Assembly: GCF_003113895.1 (NCBI RefSeq)
Contig: NZ_BDUD01000001.1
Coordinates: 2,820,712-2,884,711 of the forward strand
DNA length: 64,000 bases
Direction: 5' to 3'
From: Nostoc commune NIES-4072
GTDB taxonomy: Bacteria > Cyanobacteriota > Cyanobacteriia > Cyanobacteriales > Nostocaceae
The notes below the pieces were generated by a model. That model was given only the letters and a program-made list of their open reading frames with translations. It had not been told where the DNA came from and searched no databases. Below, in pieces: positions 46,403 through 56,579 of the stretch. Every line of letters starts with the position of its first letter. The first letter of the stretch is position 1. The translations under genes were made by a program, and so were the position numbers.

Positions 46403-47743
46403 CTACGTATAACAGTGTTTTTCTCTTTTCGCCTCTTGTCCTGTCCACTTTTGCCACCGAGCGATCGCTCGGTCAACATTCTCTGTGACTTTGTCACCAG
46501 CAAAGCAGATGCGTCCCATCCTTTCACAGGCAATTAATACTTCACCATGTCCTAAAAAAGGTGCAATCACAAAATTATCATGGTTTGTATACAAACTAAT
46601 TAAATAAGCAACAATTCCCTCTACACCCTCAATGTCAACAGGCTTTTCTGGTTTGACAATGGTAGCTTGAGAGTAAATCCCGACATATAATTCACCCAAG
46701 ACCCACTCAAATCTAAAGGGCATACGATGGCGAGCACAAAAATCTTGGATATGTCCTTCGCAAGCTAGCACAGCAACAACATGAGCTTCATTAATGAGAT
46801 AATCGTGATTCCACTCAGATGAAAGAGTAGCGATCGCTAAAGCAGCATTGGAAGGAAGAAGGCCAATAAATTTATCTTCAGCCGTATCATCACAGTAAAT
46901 TAAATGCTTATCAAGTATCCACTCATCTCCTAACTCTGCCCTTGGTAGAATTGGAGTAGCATTGATTTTTTTTTCAACTTGTGGTTTAGCAGATTTTATA
47001 CACTGTTTTGCCTGTTTTTGAGCAGTAGAGCTTTGTAGTACAATCAATTGCTGTTCCTTAAGCTTGATTCTAGCCTCTGCTGCTAACTTGGCTTGTGTTT
47101 CCATTTCTTCTTGCTTTTGCTGACGCTTCGCTTCTTGTGCTTTTTGTTCTGCCTGTTCTGCTTGCTCGCGCTCTTTACTACCTGCTCTGGCTATTTTTAA
47201 CAAAGTGGAGTGACTCTTGGCAACAGGTGTTTTCTTAATTACCTCTTTAACTTCTGGGTCAATATTTTTAGCAATTTGCTTTCCTAATTGATATGTCCGC
47301 TTGTTATAACCTGCCTCTTGAGCTAGTTGTAGTGTAGTTTTACCAGGGGGTGAAATTGATTCACCCCCTTTTTTGGTGTATTGGTTCTCTCCAGATTGAG
47401 CACGCAAACCTATCCGCTCTAAGATTTGGTCTCTCTCTAGCCAGAGTTCAGAGCGTTCTAAGACTTCTAGTTCATTACGAATGAGGTTTTCATCGATTTC
47501 AGCCAATCTGGCATGGTCTACGTCCTCACAAGTTATAATCCGGTATTCAATCTGTTCCAGCCCCAAGAGCCTGCAAGCAGTTAGGCGGTGCAGTCCTGCA
47601 ATCAGATTGAAATTTTGATCGATGGTTATAGGGTTCAAGAGTCCGTTTGCCTTAATAGATTGCATCAACTCAGCAACTTTTCGGTCGTTCAGAGGACGCC
47701 TGTTGGGCTGGATACTAACCCTATCAATGGCAATAAAGGACAT
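46403..47743 (-). CDS. ParB/Srx-domain protein with degenerate DNA methylase tail
   Basis: 446 residues from ATG 47743. Residues 1-100 are a ParB N-terminal fold (ADRKVAELMQSIKANGLLNP-like, with LIAGLHRLTACRLLG, the G-x-H-R motif). Then an HTH-like region (TTLQLAQEAGYNKRTYQLGK) and a long Lys/Gln/Glu coiled coil. The last 150 residues resemble an N6/N4 adenine methylase (LGDEWILDKHLIYCDD; APFLGHGEVLIACERMGRIC). However, the D-P-P-Y catalytic motif is TLSSEWN and the S-adenosylmethionine motif D-P-F-x-G-S-G is APFLGHGE. Probably DNA-binding but not methylating. Confidence 0.8.
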   Translation of the reverse strand: MSFIAIDRVSIQPNRRPLNDRKVAELMQSIKANGLLNPITIDQNFNLIAGLHRLTACRLLGLEQIEYRIITCEDVDHARLAEIDENLIRNELEVLERSELWLERDQILERIGLRAQSGENQYTKKGGESISPPGKTTLQLAQEAGYNKRTYQLGKQIAKNIDPEVKEVIKKTPVAKSHSTLLKIARAGSKEREQAEQAEQKAQEAKRQQKQEEMETQAKLAAEARIKLKEQQLIVLQSSTAQKQAKQCIKSAKPQVEKKINATPILPRAELGDEWILDKHLIYCDDTAEDKFIGLLPSNAALAIATLSSEWNHDYLINEAHVVAVLACEGHIQDFCARHRMPFRFEWVLGELYVGIYSQATIVKPEKPVDIEGVEGIVAYLISLYTNHDNFVIAPFLGHGEVLIACERMGRICFAGDKVTENVDRAIARWQKWTGQEAKREKHCYT

Positions 47744-48475
47744 AAAAGCTACCAAAAAATTGGATTGATAGAGAAAGACTATGAATACTATAGAAAATAT
47801 AGCAAAAAACAACTCTAGTAATCTTTCTTCACGATTACTTGGTATTAAATTGTGAAATCCTATATTTTTAGTACTTAAGTACTAAAAAATATCACAAAAT
47901 TTTCCAAATTGAAAACGGCTCTTTGCAAGTGAAGCCTGCACCGTAACAGATTGCTCTTACTTCTAACATCGATATTTATCTGTTTATCTTTCTTGAGGAT
48001 TCCTCTACACAGCAAACGAGAGGATTGCATCAAAAAATTTTAGTCGATCATTATAATATCAATGCTGATATTAATTCTGGTGAGAAACTGCAAAATCTAA
48101 ATACAATAGACTGATCAACTGAAGTAAGATTTTTACTTACGCAGAGTTTATACTATAAATTATAGTAAGGCTAATCTGGGAAAATTTTCTGTAAGTTGCC
48201 TATCACACAAATTTAATAAATTTGCTTTGTATTCATAATGTTAACTTAACTATGTTGTAAAAGCTTTGTATCAAACAGATAACGCTTCTTATGGCATAAT
48301 CTTTAAGTTAAGAATACTTGCAATTGGCAAAATTATAACAGTATCTCTCGGCTAATTTATCATACCCTAAGGAGGAAAGGTATTTACTCCGGAAGAAGGA
48401 TTGAAAATGTCTTGTGTTTATAGCTAGAGATTTAACGAACTTTGGGGGTTTAAGTCCCCAGCAAGATAGGCAGCA

Positions 48476-48512
48476 CGTTTTGTGTCGGGGTCTAAATCCC
48501 CGTCACAAAACG
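48476..48512. repeat. Strong hairpin, GTTTTGTG...GGGG stem
   Basis: The arms CGTTTTGTGTCGGGG and CCCCGTCACAAAACG form 14 pairs with one T-T mismatch and a 7-base loop. An adjacent smaller hairpin (GGGGGTTTAAGTCCCC) begins at 48443. The form matches common cyanobacterial intergenic repeats; no T-run, so not a standard terminator. Confidence 0.7.
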
Positions 48513-48513
48513 T

Positions 48514-48538
48514 AATTGCGAATTGCGAATTGCGAATT
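48514..48538. repeat. Short tandem heptamer repeat (AATTGCG)3
   Basis: Three perfect AATTGCG units followed by AATT. Short tandemly repeated heptamers are typical of heterocystous cyanobacteria. Confidence 0.85.
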
Positions 48539-49038
48539 GGTTTAAGAGACTTCCTAAGAGCAATCATTTCTCAGCCAGTATAATGGGGGAGTGCTGAGTA
48601 GTTTATACTTTATTCATCACTCAGTACTCAGCATTGAGTTTAGGTAAATATTGCTAATGGTACAACTAGCTAATCCCTTTTCAGTCTTTATCCTGTAGCT
48701 AGAAGCAGCGACCTATGAGAAAATGCATAATTTTTGTAACATGCAAGTACTGTAAAGCTTTATAAAATAAATATCACTAGGATCATTATGCTAATTAGGC
48801 TTTCCATACCCTTTGACCCTAATTTTCATTGATTCGGCATATATGGCTTATGTGAGTTGGAATCTGGAAAGGCGTAAATACGTCAACATAGCTAAACATC
48901 TTGGCTAAACCACAGCCTGAAACCCTTGCTATCGGTAGGGCATTTTTAATTCACATAAGGCGTATATTGATTTATTTCATCCCTTATTCTTTACACTTCA
49001 AACTTTTTTCCTTAATTCTCCCTAAGAGGTAAGATTTT

Positions 49039-51342
49039 ATGCCCGCACCTACAGAATATGAAATTCCGATAAAAAATCAATTTCAGGAAATAGATTATGA
49101 AATTGTCCACATTACTCAGGAGCGACTTCGGATTCGTATACCTCGGCTGGCGGATGATCCAGAGTATGCAAGTTCGCTGACTTGGCTCATAGAATCTTTT
49201 GATTTTATTGTTAGTGTGCGGATTAACCAGCCATCTAGCTCGTTAATTGTCTATTATGAACCCGACGTGTCTGTAACAACGGTACAAAAAAGCTTGTTAA
49301 ATAGCATTCAGCAAGCTAGCATCGTTGAACTTCCGCCAGGGACAGTACCAATAAAAACGGAACTCAGACCAGAAATCGACTGGATAGAGCGGCTTGGACT
49401 ACCTATGATCAGCTTGGGTTTGGCTGTGCTTTCTAGCCAGTTGATGCTACCCATCCCAGCTTTAGCAATTGGTGGCTTAATTGCTGTGGCTGCTGCACCC
49501 TTTGTGACTAGGCTTATAGAAACAACTGTAAAAGAACGACGACTAGACGCGGATATTCTTGACGCACTTTGGCTAGGTCTTTACACCATTAAAGGAGACT
49601 TTGTAGGCCCGTCACTGATGTTGAGTTTAATGGAAACAGGGGATGCACTGCGAGATGCTACCGCCCGCGCTTCGGAGAGGCAATTTATGGATTTGTTCAT
49701 GGGTATGGATAAATCTGTCAAGGTGGAACGGGATGGGCAAGAGGTGCAGGTTCCCCTAAAAAATGTACAAAAAGGCGATCGCGTTATTGTCTATCCAGGT
49801 GAAATGATTCCAGTGAGTGGGCGAGTACTGCGGGGTACAGCATTAATTGATGAACATAAACTCACGGGAGAGTCTATGTTAGTTTCTCGCTCTGAAGGAC
49901 AGGTAGTTCACGCCTCTACTTTGTTGTTAGAAGGCAAGATTTGCATACTAACAAAACGAATTGGCAAAAATACCCGCTTAGGAGTGACAGTCGAACTCTT
50001 GCAATCTGCTCCCGTTCATGATACACGCGTTGAAGATTATGCAGCCAAAGTTGCTGATGCGACCATTGTACCAACCCTGCTATTAAGCGGTGCAATTTTT
50101 GCTGTTACTAGAGATGTATCGCGATCGCTTGCTCCTCTCCACCTCGATTTTAGCCACAGCATTCGCATTGCCGTACCTTCTACGGTTTTAGCAGCGCTTA
50201 CCTATGCTGCGCGGCATGGGATCTACATCCGTAGCGGACGTGCCCTGGAAATATTAGCACGGACAGATACAGTCGTTTTCGATAAAACCGGAACGCTAAC
50301 CCAAGGTAATGCCGAAGTTGTAGCGATCAAAACCGCCAGACCAGAAATTTCTTCAGCCTATGTCTTACAAATTGCAGCATCGGCAGAACAAGGTAACACT
50401 CATCCTGTAGCTAGCGCAATTCTGCGTCATGCCCAGGAGAATAATATCGAAACTCGACCTTGTGAAGCTTGGGATTATCGCATTGGCTTTGGTGTTGTTG
50501 CCCAAATTTCTGGACAACGGGTTTTAGCCGGTAGCTATCGTCTGATGCTGCAAGAAGGCATAGATATTAATCTCACTCATCAACGTCATCCAGAGCTAAG
50601 AACAGGCAGCCAATCTACAGTATATGTGGCTATGGGTGGTGAATTATTAGGTGTGATTTTGTATACAGACCCCGTTCGTCCAGAAAGCGCCCAAGTAATT
50701 ACCATTTTAGAAAGCCAAGGTCAGCAGACCTATATGTTAAGTGGCGATAGTCAACGAGTCGCCAGTCGTGTGGCTCAAGAGTTAGGCATTAATAGTAGTC
50801 ATGTTTATGCAGAATCGTTTCCCGATCAAAAAGTCGATGTCATTCGCCAACTCCAAAACCAAGAACGGACTGTAGTTTTCATTGGAGAAGGCATAAATGA
50901 TGCCGCAGCTTTAGCACATGCGGATGTTTCTATTTCTTTTGCTAGTGGTATTGATATTGCACGCGAAACCGCCGATGTAGTTCTCTTAGAGGATGATCTG
51001 CGGAGCATACCTCATGCCATTGCGATCGCAAAACAAGCAATGGATATTATTTACCAGAATACTGCCCTCATTGCTATACCAAATATTGGTGTAGTACTTG
51101 CAGGCATTTTATTTGCTTTCGATCCAGTTTTAGGCGTCATCGTCAGTAATGGTTCAGCCCTGATTGCCGAGTTGAACAGTTTCCGCCCCCTGTTTAATGC
51201 CGAAGCCGCTCCTAGCTTCGATTCAGTCGTGGTAAAATCTATACCCGATACTAAACGCCCTGCTAAATCTGCTGAAACCCTTGCTGATTCTAGAGAACTG
51301 CAACTACTTACTCTCGATCTCCAGCCCACAGTCCCCAGTTAA
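49039..51342 (+). CDS. CoBaHMA-type P-type ATPase, catalytically complete, no CPx motif
   Basis: 767 residues. The N-terminal 95 residues are the HMA-like domain (YEIVHITQERLRIRIPRL, then RINQPSSSLIVYY) without CxxC. Actuator loop LTGES (275-279), phosphorylation site FDKTGT (Asp415), P1B-type HP motif THPVAS (455-456) and hinge GEGINDAAAL (616-625; the first Asp is Glu) are present, so it should hydrolyse ATP. Transmembrane helix 4 reads RIAVPSTVL where metal pumps have C-P-C or S-P-C, so it is not a standard Cu/Zn/Cd pump. Substrate unknown. The tail after residue 715 is Ser/Ala-rich. Confidence 0.93.
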   Translation: MPAPTEYEIPIKNQFQEIDYEIVHITQERLRIRIPRLADDPEYASSLTWLIESFDFIVSVRINQPSSSLIVYYEPDVSVTTVQKSLLNSIQQASIVELPPGTVPIKTELRPEIDWIERLGLPMISLGLAVLSSQLMLPIPALAIGGLIAVAAAPFVTRLIETTVKERRLDADILDALWLGLYTIKGDFVGPSLMLSLMETGDALRDATARASERQFMDLFMGMDKSVKVERDGQEVQVPLKNVQKGDRVIVYPGEMIPVSGRVLRGTALIDEHKLTGESMLVSRSEGQVVHASTLLLEGKICILTKRIGKNTRLGVTVELLQSAPVHDTRVEDYAAKVADATIVPTLLLSGAIFAVTRDVSRSLAPLHLDFSHSIRIAVPSTVLAALTYAARHGIYIRSGRALEILARTDTVVFDKTGTLTQGNAEVVAIKTARPEISSAYVLQIAASAEQGNTHPVASAILRHAQENNIETRPCEAWDYRIGFGVVAQISGQRVLAGSYRLMLQEGIDINLTHQRHPELRTGSQSTVYVAMGGELLGVILYTDPVRPESAQVITILESQGQQTYMLSGDSQRVASRVAQELGINSSHVYAESFPDQKVDVIRQLQNQERTVVFIGEGINDAAALAHADVSISFASGIDIARETADVVLLEDDLRSIPHAIAIAKQAMDIIYQNTALIAIPNIGVVLAGILFAFDPVLGVIVSNGSALIAELNSFRPLFNAEAAPSFDSVVVKSIPDTKRPAKSAETLADSRELQLLTLDLQPTVPS

Positions 51343-51441
51343 TAATTTGTCAAAACTTTTGTGGAATATATGCGATTTCATCGTACAATGCATTAGATAT
51401 TCATCAATGTAAATGCTGCTTCAGGTTCAGAGGAAACTATT

Positions 51442-52791
51442 ATGCCTCGATGTCCTGTTTGCCAAACGAAATACGTTGCAGATCAAACCGAGAATTGCTC
51501 AGTGTGTAGTTGGAACCTCCAAGGGCACTCTTTGCTAATCGGGCTGATTCCAGAAATCTCCTTGAAAGAGCAGGCGAGGTTAAAATGGGCACAAAATATC
51601 TGGGCAACGGTCAAACCTGCTCGTGAACAAATCCAGCAGTTTCAGTCTCAGCTTCAAGAAGCAGACCAAACCATCGCTCAACTCCATTCTGAGTTAGAGC
51701 AAGCAAACCAACAATGTCAAAAACTTTTAGCCACCTTACAACAACGAGAATCAGATTTAGCCCGTCTGCTTTTACAAGCAGACCAGTTAAACCATGAATT
51801 AAGCAACTTACGGGGACAACTAGAACAAACAAATCAACTTCAGGTTCAATCTCCAACACCAGAGATCATTGAAGCAGAATCTCAAGGTCAAACCCTTTTA
51901 GAACTGGAACAATCCCAAATTACAACAGCTTTACCAATCAAGGTGCAAACTTTGATTTTTCAGGTAGTGACTGTTGATACACAAGGACAACTGGCTAATT
52001 GCTATGGAAGTGAAGCTCGCTACTTCCAGGAAAAACTAGAGAATGTTGCTTTAGATATGATTATTCTGCCAGGGGGTGTCTTTTGGATGGGTTCCCAAGA
52101 GGCGGAACAAGGGCGAGAAAGCCACGAAGAACCCCAGCATCAGGTAACAATTGAGCCTTTTTGTATGGGAAGATTTACAATTACTCAGGCACAATGGCGA
52201 GCGATCGCTAATTTACCAAGCATCTATCGCTCCCTCAATCCTGATCCAGCCCATACTAAAGGCGAAAACCAACCTGTAGAACAAGTTTCGTGGCACGATG
52301 CGATCGAATTTTGCGCACGACTAACCAAACTCACCAAACGAGATTATCGCTTACCCAGCGAAGCAGAATGGGAGTACGCCTGTCGCGCCAGAACAACAAC
52401 ACCTTTCCATTTTGGTGAAACCATCACACCCGAATTAGCTAATTATGACGGCAATTATATCTACAACTTAGAACCTGTAGGTAAATATCGCCAACAGACA
52501 GTACCAGTAGGAAGTTTCCAAATTGCTAACGCATTTGGACTATCCGATATGCATGGCAACGTATGGGAGTGGTGTGCCGATTCTTGGCACGACAACTATC
52601 AAGAAGCTCCCTGTGACGGTAGCGTTTGGGAACAGGCAGAACTTCAAGAGCATCGCCTCTTGCGGGGTGGTTCTTGGTATTGTCTCCCAAGCCTTTGTCG
52701 TGCCGCTCAACGCCACTGGGATAAAGCTGATCACGCGGGTAGTGGTATTGGTTTTCGAGTAGTCTGTTCTAGTGCAAGGCAGGGAGAATAA
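51442..52791 (+). CDS. Formylglycine-generating-enzyme-like protein with zinc ribbon and coiled coil
   Basis: 449 residues. A zinc ribbon at the start (Cys4, Cys7, Cys19, Cys22) is followed by a coiled coil (about 50-135, many Gln/Glu/Leu) and an FGE/SUMF1 domain from about 205: PGGVFWMGSQEAEQGRESHE, then PVEQVSWHDAIEFCARLTKL, YRLPSEAEWEYACRAR, DMHGNVWEWCAD and LLRGGSWYC. The copper-binding cysteine pair of true aerobic FGEs is matched in spacing (Cys414 and Cys419). Enzymes of this fold convert Cys to formylglycine in sulfatases, but many cyanobacterial relatives act elsewhere. No sulfatase is in the window. It begins 100 bp after the ATPase. Confidence 0.88.
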   Translation: MPRCPVCQTKYVADQTENCSVCSWNLQGHSLLIGLIPEISLKEQARLKWAQNIWATVKPAREQIQQFQSQLQEADQTIAQLHSELEQANQQCQKLLATLQQRESDLARLLLQADQLNHELSNLRGQLEQTNQLQVQSPTPEIIEAESQGQTLLELEQSQITTALPIKVQTLIFQVVTVDTQGQLANCYGSEARYFQEKLENVALDMIILPGGVFWMGSQEAEQGRESHEEPQHQVTIEPFCMGRFTITQAQWRAIANLPSIYRSLNPDPAHTKGENQPVEQVSWHDAIEFCARLTKLTKRDYRLPSEAEWEYACRARTTTPFHFGETITPELANYDGNYIYNLEPVGKYRQQTVPVGSFQIANAFGLSDMHGNVWEWCADSWHDNYQEAPCDGSVWEQAELQEHRLLRGGSWYCLPSLCRAAQRHWDKADHAGSGIGFRVVCSSARQGE

Positions 52792-52828
52792 CAAATGACA
52801 ACTCAGCACTAGTTAAGTGAGGATAAAT

Positions 52829-53032
52829 ATGTCAAAACAGGTCAAACAATTTCACGAACTGATTAGCCAAAATCCTTCTCTGGTAGAAAAGCTAAAAAGT
52901 GCATCTGACCGAGACAATTTTGTAGAGTTAACGGTACAATTAGGTGCAGAGTATGGTTACAGCTTTACTTCCACAGAAGTCGAAGTCTACATAAACCAGA
53001 ATATGCTAACACTGATGAGACAGTTCTCTTGA
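52829..53032 (+). CDS. Nif11-domain protein
   Basis: 67 residues from ATG 52829. KQFHELISQNPSLVEKLKSA, then DRDNFVELTVQLGAEYGYSF, matches the Nif11/nitrile-hydratase-leader family, best known as leader peptides of ribosomally made natural products. There is no Gly-Gly site and no Cys-rich core after the domain, so it is a stand-alone member. It lies 37 bp after the FGE-like gene, probably in the same transcript. Confidence 0.8.
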   Translation: MSKQVKQFHELISQNPSLVEKLKSASDRDNFVELTVQLGAEYGYSFTSTEVEVYINQNMLTLMRQFS

Positions 53033-54097
53033 AACTTTTTGGTTCCAAGCTCGACTTGATCCAAAATTAATCATTTGGCTCTCTTGATACGACAAAAACT
53101 TAGCTTTTTGGCAAAAGCTTTTTTCATGTTACTGATTCTCGGTAAAATCTAAAAAGTAAAGCTACCCTCTCACAAAGGTTTCAGCATCAGCTTGAGCGTT
53201 GTCAAAAAATGGATAAAGTCGAGATCACAGGAGCGTTGCTGATTAAAAGTATGCATTAGGCTCACGCTAAGGCAAGGCAGTGCGTTACAAAGAGAAGTCT
53301 GATACGAATTCGCAATGGGCTACGCCCTGCTACGCTAACGCAATTAAAAAATTTAGATGCAGTAAGGCTTTCAGGGTTTACATCCGCATCAAATTTTTCG
53401 TGAAATGGTCTGAGCGCCGGAAGTCAGCAATGCCTACGGTAACTTCTCCGACGAACAGAACTTCGGGAGCGGCAATACGCGACTTTTTCGCCCAAAGCGC
53501 AAGGCTACAAAGAAAAAGGAGCGTAATTTTGTAATTTCATATTCTGATTCAGCAACGCCCTGAGCTTGAGTTGACTTTCGTAAACATTGTTTTTATTCAA
53601 GCGAAATATACTGTAGACTTTGTATATTAGCAATAGACCAATAGAGTCATACCATACTCTATAAAGATATGCTTAACCTCTTGTTGTTAACCTCAACATT
53701 GTTTGTGTTTAGTTGGGCTAAGAGCTAAGTTTTGGCAAATATCAGCCGACAACTAGCGGCAAACATCACTAGCAACATTACTAAAGAAACACAATCTTCC
53801 ATAACCCTAAATTTCAAGGCTTGTAAAATGTGTTTCAGAAGAGGAAAGCAATAAAACTTTACTATGGTAAGTATTTGATGACTTGAGAATCTTAGGTTAC
53901 GGAATGCTTGCTAATCAGTAATTCTGGCAATTTTACCAATCGAAGTAGGAAATAGTTGTTTACTAGCTTTTGGCACTCGGAAATTTCAGGTAAACGTGTC
54001 CTATTTGTGGATAGGCTATGCCAAGGATTTTAAGTCTAGCTACTGCTGTGCAATTTTCCTCAATGTATACACAACCCCAATACAAACACAAAGCCTT
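53033..54097. other. Intergenic, repeats only
   Basis: About 1 kb before the next ATPase. The 84-residue frame at 53280 is built from common cyanobacterial repeat sequence (GGGCTACGCCCTGCTACGC) and I reject it. The part 53600-54000 is AT-rich without genes and presumably holds the ATPase promoter. Confidence 0.45.
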
Positions 54098-56515
54098 ATG
54101 TCAGGTCAAACCACTGCTGAAAAGCTTGCTATAAGCGTTATTGAGACTTATCCGTTAAGTCACGCTGAAACTATACATTACGAGGTGGTTCATTGGATTC
54201 CGGGGCGGTTTCGCGTTCGGATTCCCCAACTTGTTTGGGATGAAGAATATAGTCAACAGTTGAAGTATGTTCTAGATAAATCAGATTTTGCAACTGAAGT
54301 TCAAATTAACGCTCTAGCTAGTTCGTTAATTGTTAACTACGATCACGAGCCAACTGCAATAGGCATCGCCACTATTCAAGAGAAATTGTTTCAGGCAATT
54401 CAGCAAGCATCGATTGTTGAAATTCCTACAGGATGGACTGGTGAAGAGAAGGAAAAAGCTAACAACGAAGTAGACTTTGTAGAACGTCTAGGCTTTCCTT
54501 TAGCAGGTTTAGTACTCAGTTTGGGTGCAATGATTGGGCTGCCAATTCCTCCTGTTTTGATTGGTGCTGTTGTATTTGTTGGTGCAATTCCAGTATTCAA
54601 ACGAGCATGGGATGCTATTCAAGAAGAGCGCCAGTTAACTATTGACTTCTTGGATGGTTTAGCGATCGCCTTGCACACAGGGACGGGACATTTCTTTGCT
54701 CCATCCTTCATGTTAGGTTTGGTAGAAGGAGGCGAAGTCATCCGGGATATGACGGCGCGGGGTAGTGATCGAGCATCCCTCGACCTTCTAGATTGCTTGA
54801 GCAAGACTGCCTTTGTAATCCGCGATGGACAGGTTGTAGAGATTCCTACTCAAGATGTAATTGTTGGTGATCACGTCATTGTCTATCCCGGTGACCAAGT
54901 TCCCGTTGACGGGATTGTTATGGAAGGAACAGGGATTATTGACCAGTGCAAACTTACGGGTGAATCAGTACCCGTAACGCGCAGAGTCGGAGAAGAAGTC
55001 TTTGCTTCTAGCTTATTGGTTGATGGTACATTAACTATTCTGTCAGAACGAGTTGGCAATAATACCCGGGCTGGTGTGATTGTCAACCTGATGCAGGCTG
55101 CACCTGTGCATGATACACGGGTCGAAAATTACGCGGCAACAGTGGCAAATCAAATGGTAATTCCCACCTTGTTAATTGGTGCAGGTGTGGGCATTTTTAG
55201 CGGCAACCTGAACCGAGCGATCGCACTGCTCACCTTAGACTTTGGTACAGGCATTCGGGTTTCTGTACCTACAACAATTCTATCGGTTCTCACCTATGCG
55301 GCTCGCAATGGCGTTCTGATCCGCAGTGGTCGCGCTATTGAAATGTTAGCGACCATTGACACCGTTGTTTGCGATAAGACAGGCACACTCACTATTGGTC
55401 ATGCAGGTGTCAACGATATTGATGTTATGGAAGTCCGCTTAACCAAAGATGAAATCTTGTGTTACGCGGCTAGCGCTGAGAAAGGTCTAACCCATCCCAT
55501 TGCTGAGGCGATCGTTCATCACGCCAAAGACACAGGTGTTGCCCTCAAAGAATGTGAAGAGTGGGAATATAAGATTGGTCTAGGTGCAGTAGCAAAAATC
55601 GATGGTATGAATATCATCGTCGGTAGCCCCCGGTTCATGAAGCAAGAAAACGTGGATTTGGAGGAATACGACATTCGCTATCCCGATGCCAAATCAGGCG
55701 GTCAATCCCTAGTTTACGTAGCAGGCGATGGTAGACTGCTTGGCGTGATCCGCTATAGTGATCCACCACGTGCAGAAAGCAAAGAAGTCATCCGCGAACT
55801 CAAGGAAATGGGCATTACTGTGCACATGCTCACAGGTGATGTGACACGGGTTGCTAACTCTATCGCCACTAATCTTGGCATCCATCCCAATCATGTCACT
55901 GCTGAAGCTTTCCCAGAAAAGAAAGTAGAAGTAGTTAAAGGATTACACGACAGTGGTAAAGTTGTGGCTTTCTGCGGCGATGGTATTAACGACTCTGCCG
56001 CCTTAGCTTACGCCGATGCATCAATATCCTTTGCAGGTGCAACCGACATCGCCAGAGAAACAGCCGATGTAGTGCTGATGGAAGATGACCTGCGCGGCTT
56101 AATCATGGCGATTAAATGTGCGCGTCAAGCAATGGATATTATTTGGCAGAACACCATAATTGTGGCAGCTCCTAACTTAGGTGCGTTAATCTCCGGTATT
56201 TTCTTCGCTCTCGACCCACTTTTAGCGGTAGTAATCAACAACGGTACTGCGATCCTGGCAGAACTCAATGGTCTACGTCCGCTTATCGGCCCTGGTGAAG
56301 CTACGCCATTAGGACATCAGCTCAGTGCAGCTGAAATTGCTGAGGAAGAAAAGCGATTACAAGAACGTGCTCATAGATCCGAAGCAGTTAATATTTCACC
56401 AACTTCTATAGAAGTAGAGACTGAAGTAGTTGTTCTTTCGTCTAATGTGGAAGAACCTCAAACTAATGATTTGGGTGTGAGTGAGTCTGAATCAGAGACA
56501 GCAAACATAGTTTAG
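54098..56515 (+). CDS. CoBaHMA-type P-type ATPase, second complete copy
   Basis: About 805 residues from ATG 54098; a GTG at 53996 would add 34 residues without family similarity. HMA-like domain (HYEVVHWIPGRFRVRIPQL), TGES loop (LTGESVPV), CDKTGT phosphorylation site, HP motif (THPIAEAI) and GDGINDSAAL hinge are all canonical. Transmembrane 4 reads VSVPTTILS, again without Cys. The acidic C-terminal tail of about 70 residues (many Glu, Ser) differs from its paralogue. It is followed 64 bp later by a universal stress protein gene. Substrate unknown; Ca, Mg or Mn are candidates by context only. Confidence 0.93.
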   Translation: MSGQTTAEKLAISVIETYPLSHAETIHYEVVHWIPGRFRVRIPQLVWDEEYSQQLKYVLDKSDFATEVQINALASSLIVNYDHEPTAIGIATIQEKLFQAIQQASIVEIPTGWTGEEKEKANNEVDFVERLGFPLAGLVLSLGAMIGLPIPPVLIGAVVFVGAIPVFKRAWDAIQEERQLTIDFLDGLAIALHTGTGHFFAPSFMLGLVEGGEVIRDMTARGSDRASLDLLDCLSKTAFVIRDGQVVEIPTQDVIVGDHVIVYPGDQVPVDGIVMEGTGIIDQCKLTGESVPVTRRVGEEVFASSLLVDGTLTILSERVGNNTRAGVIVNLMQAAPVHDTRVENYAATVANQMVIPTLLIGAGVGIFSGNLNRAIALLTLDFGTGIRVSVPTTILSVLTYAARNGVLIRSGRAIEMLATIDTVVCDKTGTLTIGHAGVNDIDVMEVRLTKDEILCYAASAEKGLTHPIAEAIVHHAKDTGVALKECEEWEYKIGLGAVAKIDGMNIIVGSPRFMKQENVDLEEYDIRYPDAKSGGQSLVYVAGDGRLLGVIRYSDPPRAESKEVIRELKEMGITVHMLTGDVTRVANSIATNLGIHPNHVTAEAFPEKKVEVVKGLHDSGKVVAFCGDGINDSAALAYADASISFAGATDIARETADVVLMEDDLRGLIMAIKCARQAMDIIWQNTIIVAAPNLGALISGIFFALDPLLAVVINNGTAILAELNGLRPLIGPGEATPLGHQLSAAEIAEEEKRLQERAHRSEAVNISPTSIEVETEVVVLSSNVEEPQTNDLGVSESESETANIV

Positions 56516-56579
56516 AGGATATTGGGTACTCTGGAGTACCCATTCCTTTTTTTGAATTTTGAATTGCTTATGAGGCTTT

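Larger units (their letters stand above)
47744..49038. other. Long spacer with hairpins and heptamer repeats
   Basis: About 1.3 kb upstream of the P-type ATPase. Contains a hairpin at 48476-48512 and an (AATTGCG)3 run at 48514. A frame without start around 47965-48115 (FIFLEDSSTQQTRGLHQKIL) may be a gene relic. AGAGG just before 49039 serves the ATPase. No RNA gene recognised. Confidence 0.45.

Noticed and set aside
47965..48115. Frame FIFLEDSSTQQTRGLHQKIL resembling a thioredoxin-like start
   Set aside because: No start codon and no continuation; similarity too weak to name.
48476..48540. Hairpin plus heptamer repeat considered as a riboswitch or CRISPR remnant
   Set aside because: No spacer-repeat pattern and no riboswitch core; fits common intergenic repeats.
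53280..53534. 84-codon frame before the second CoBaHMA ATPase
   Set aside because: Made of widespread cyanobacterial intergenic repeat sequence.
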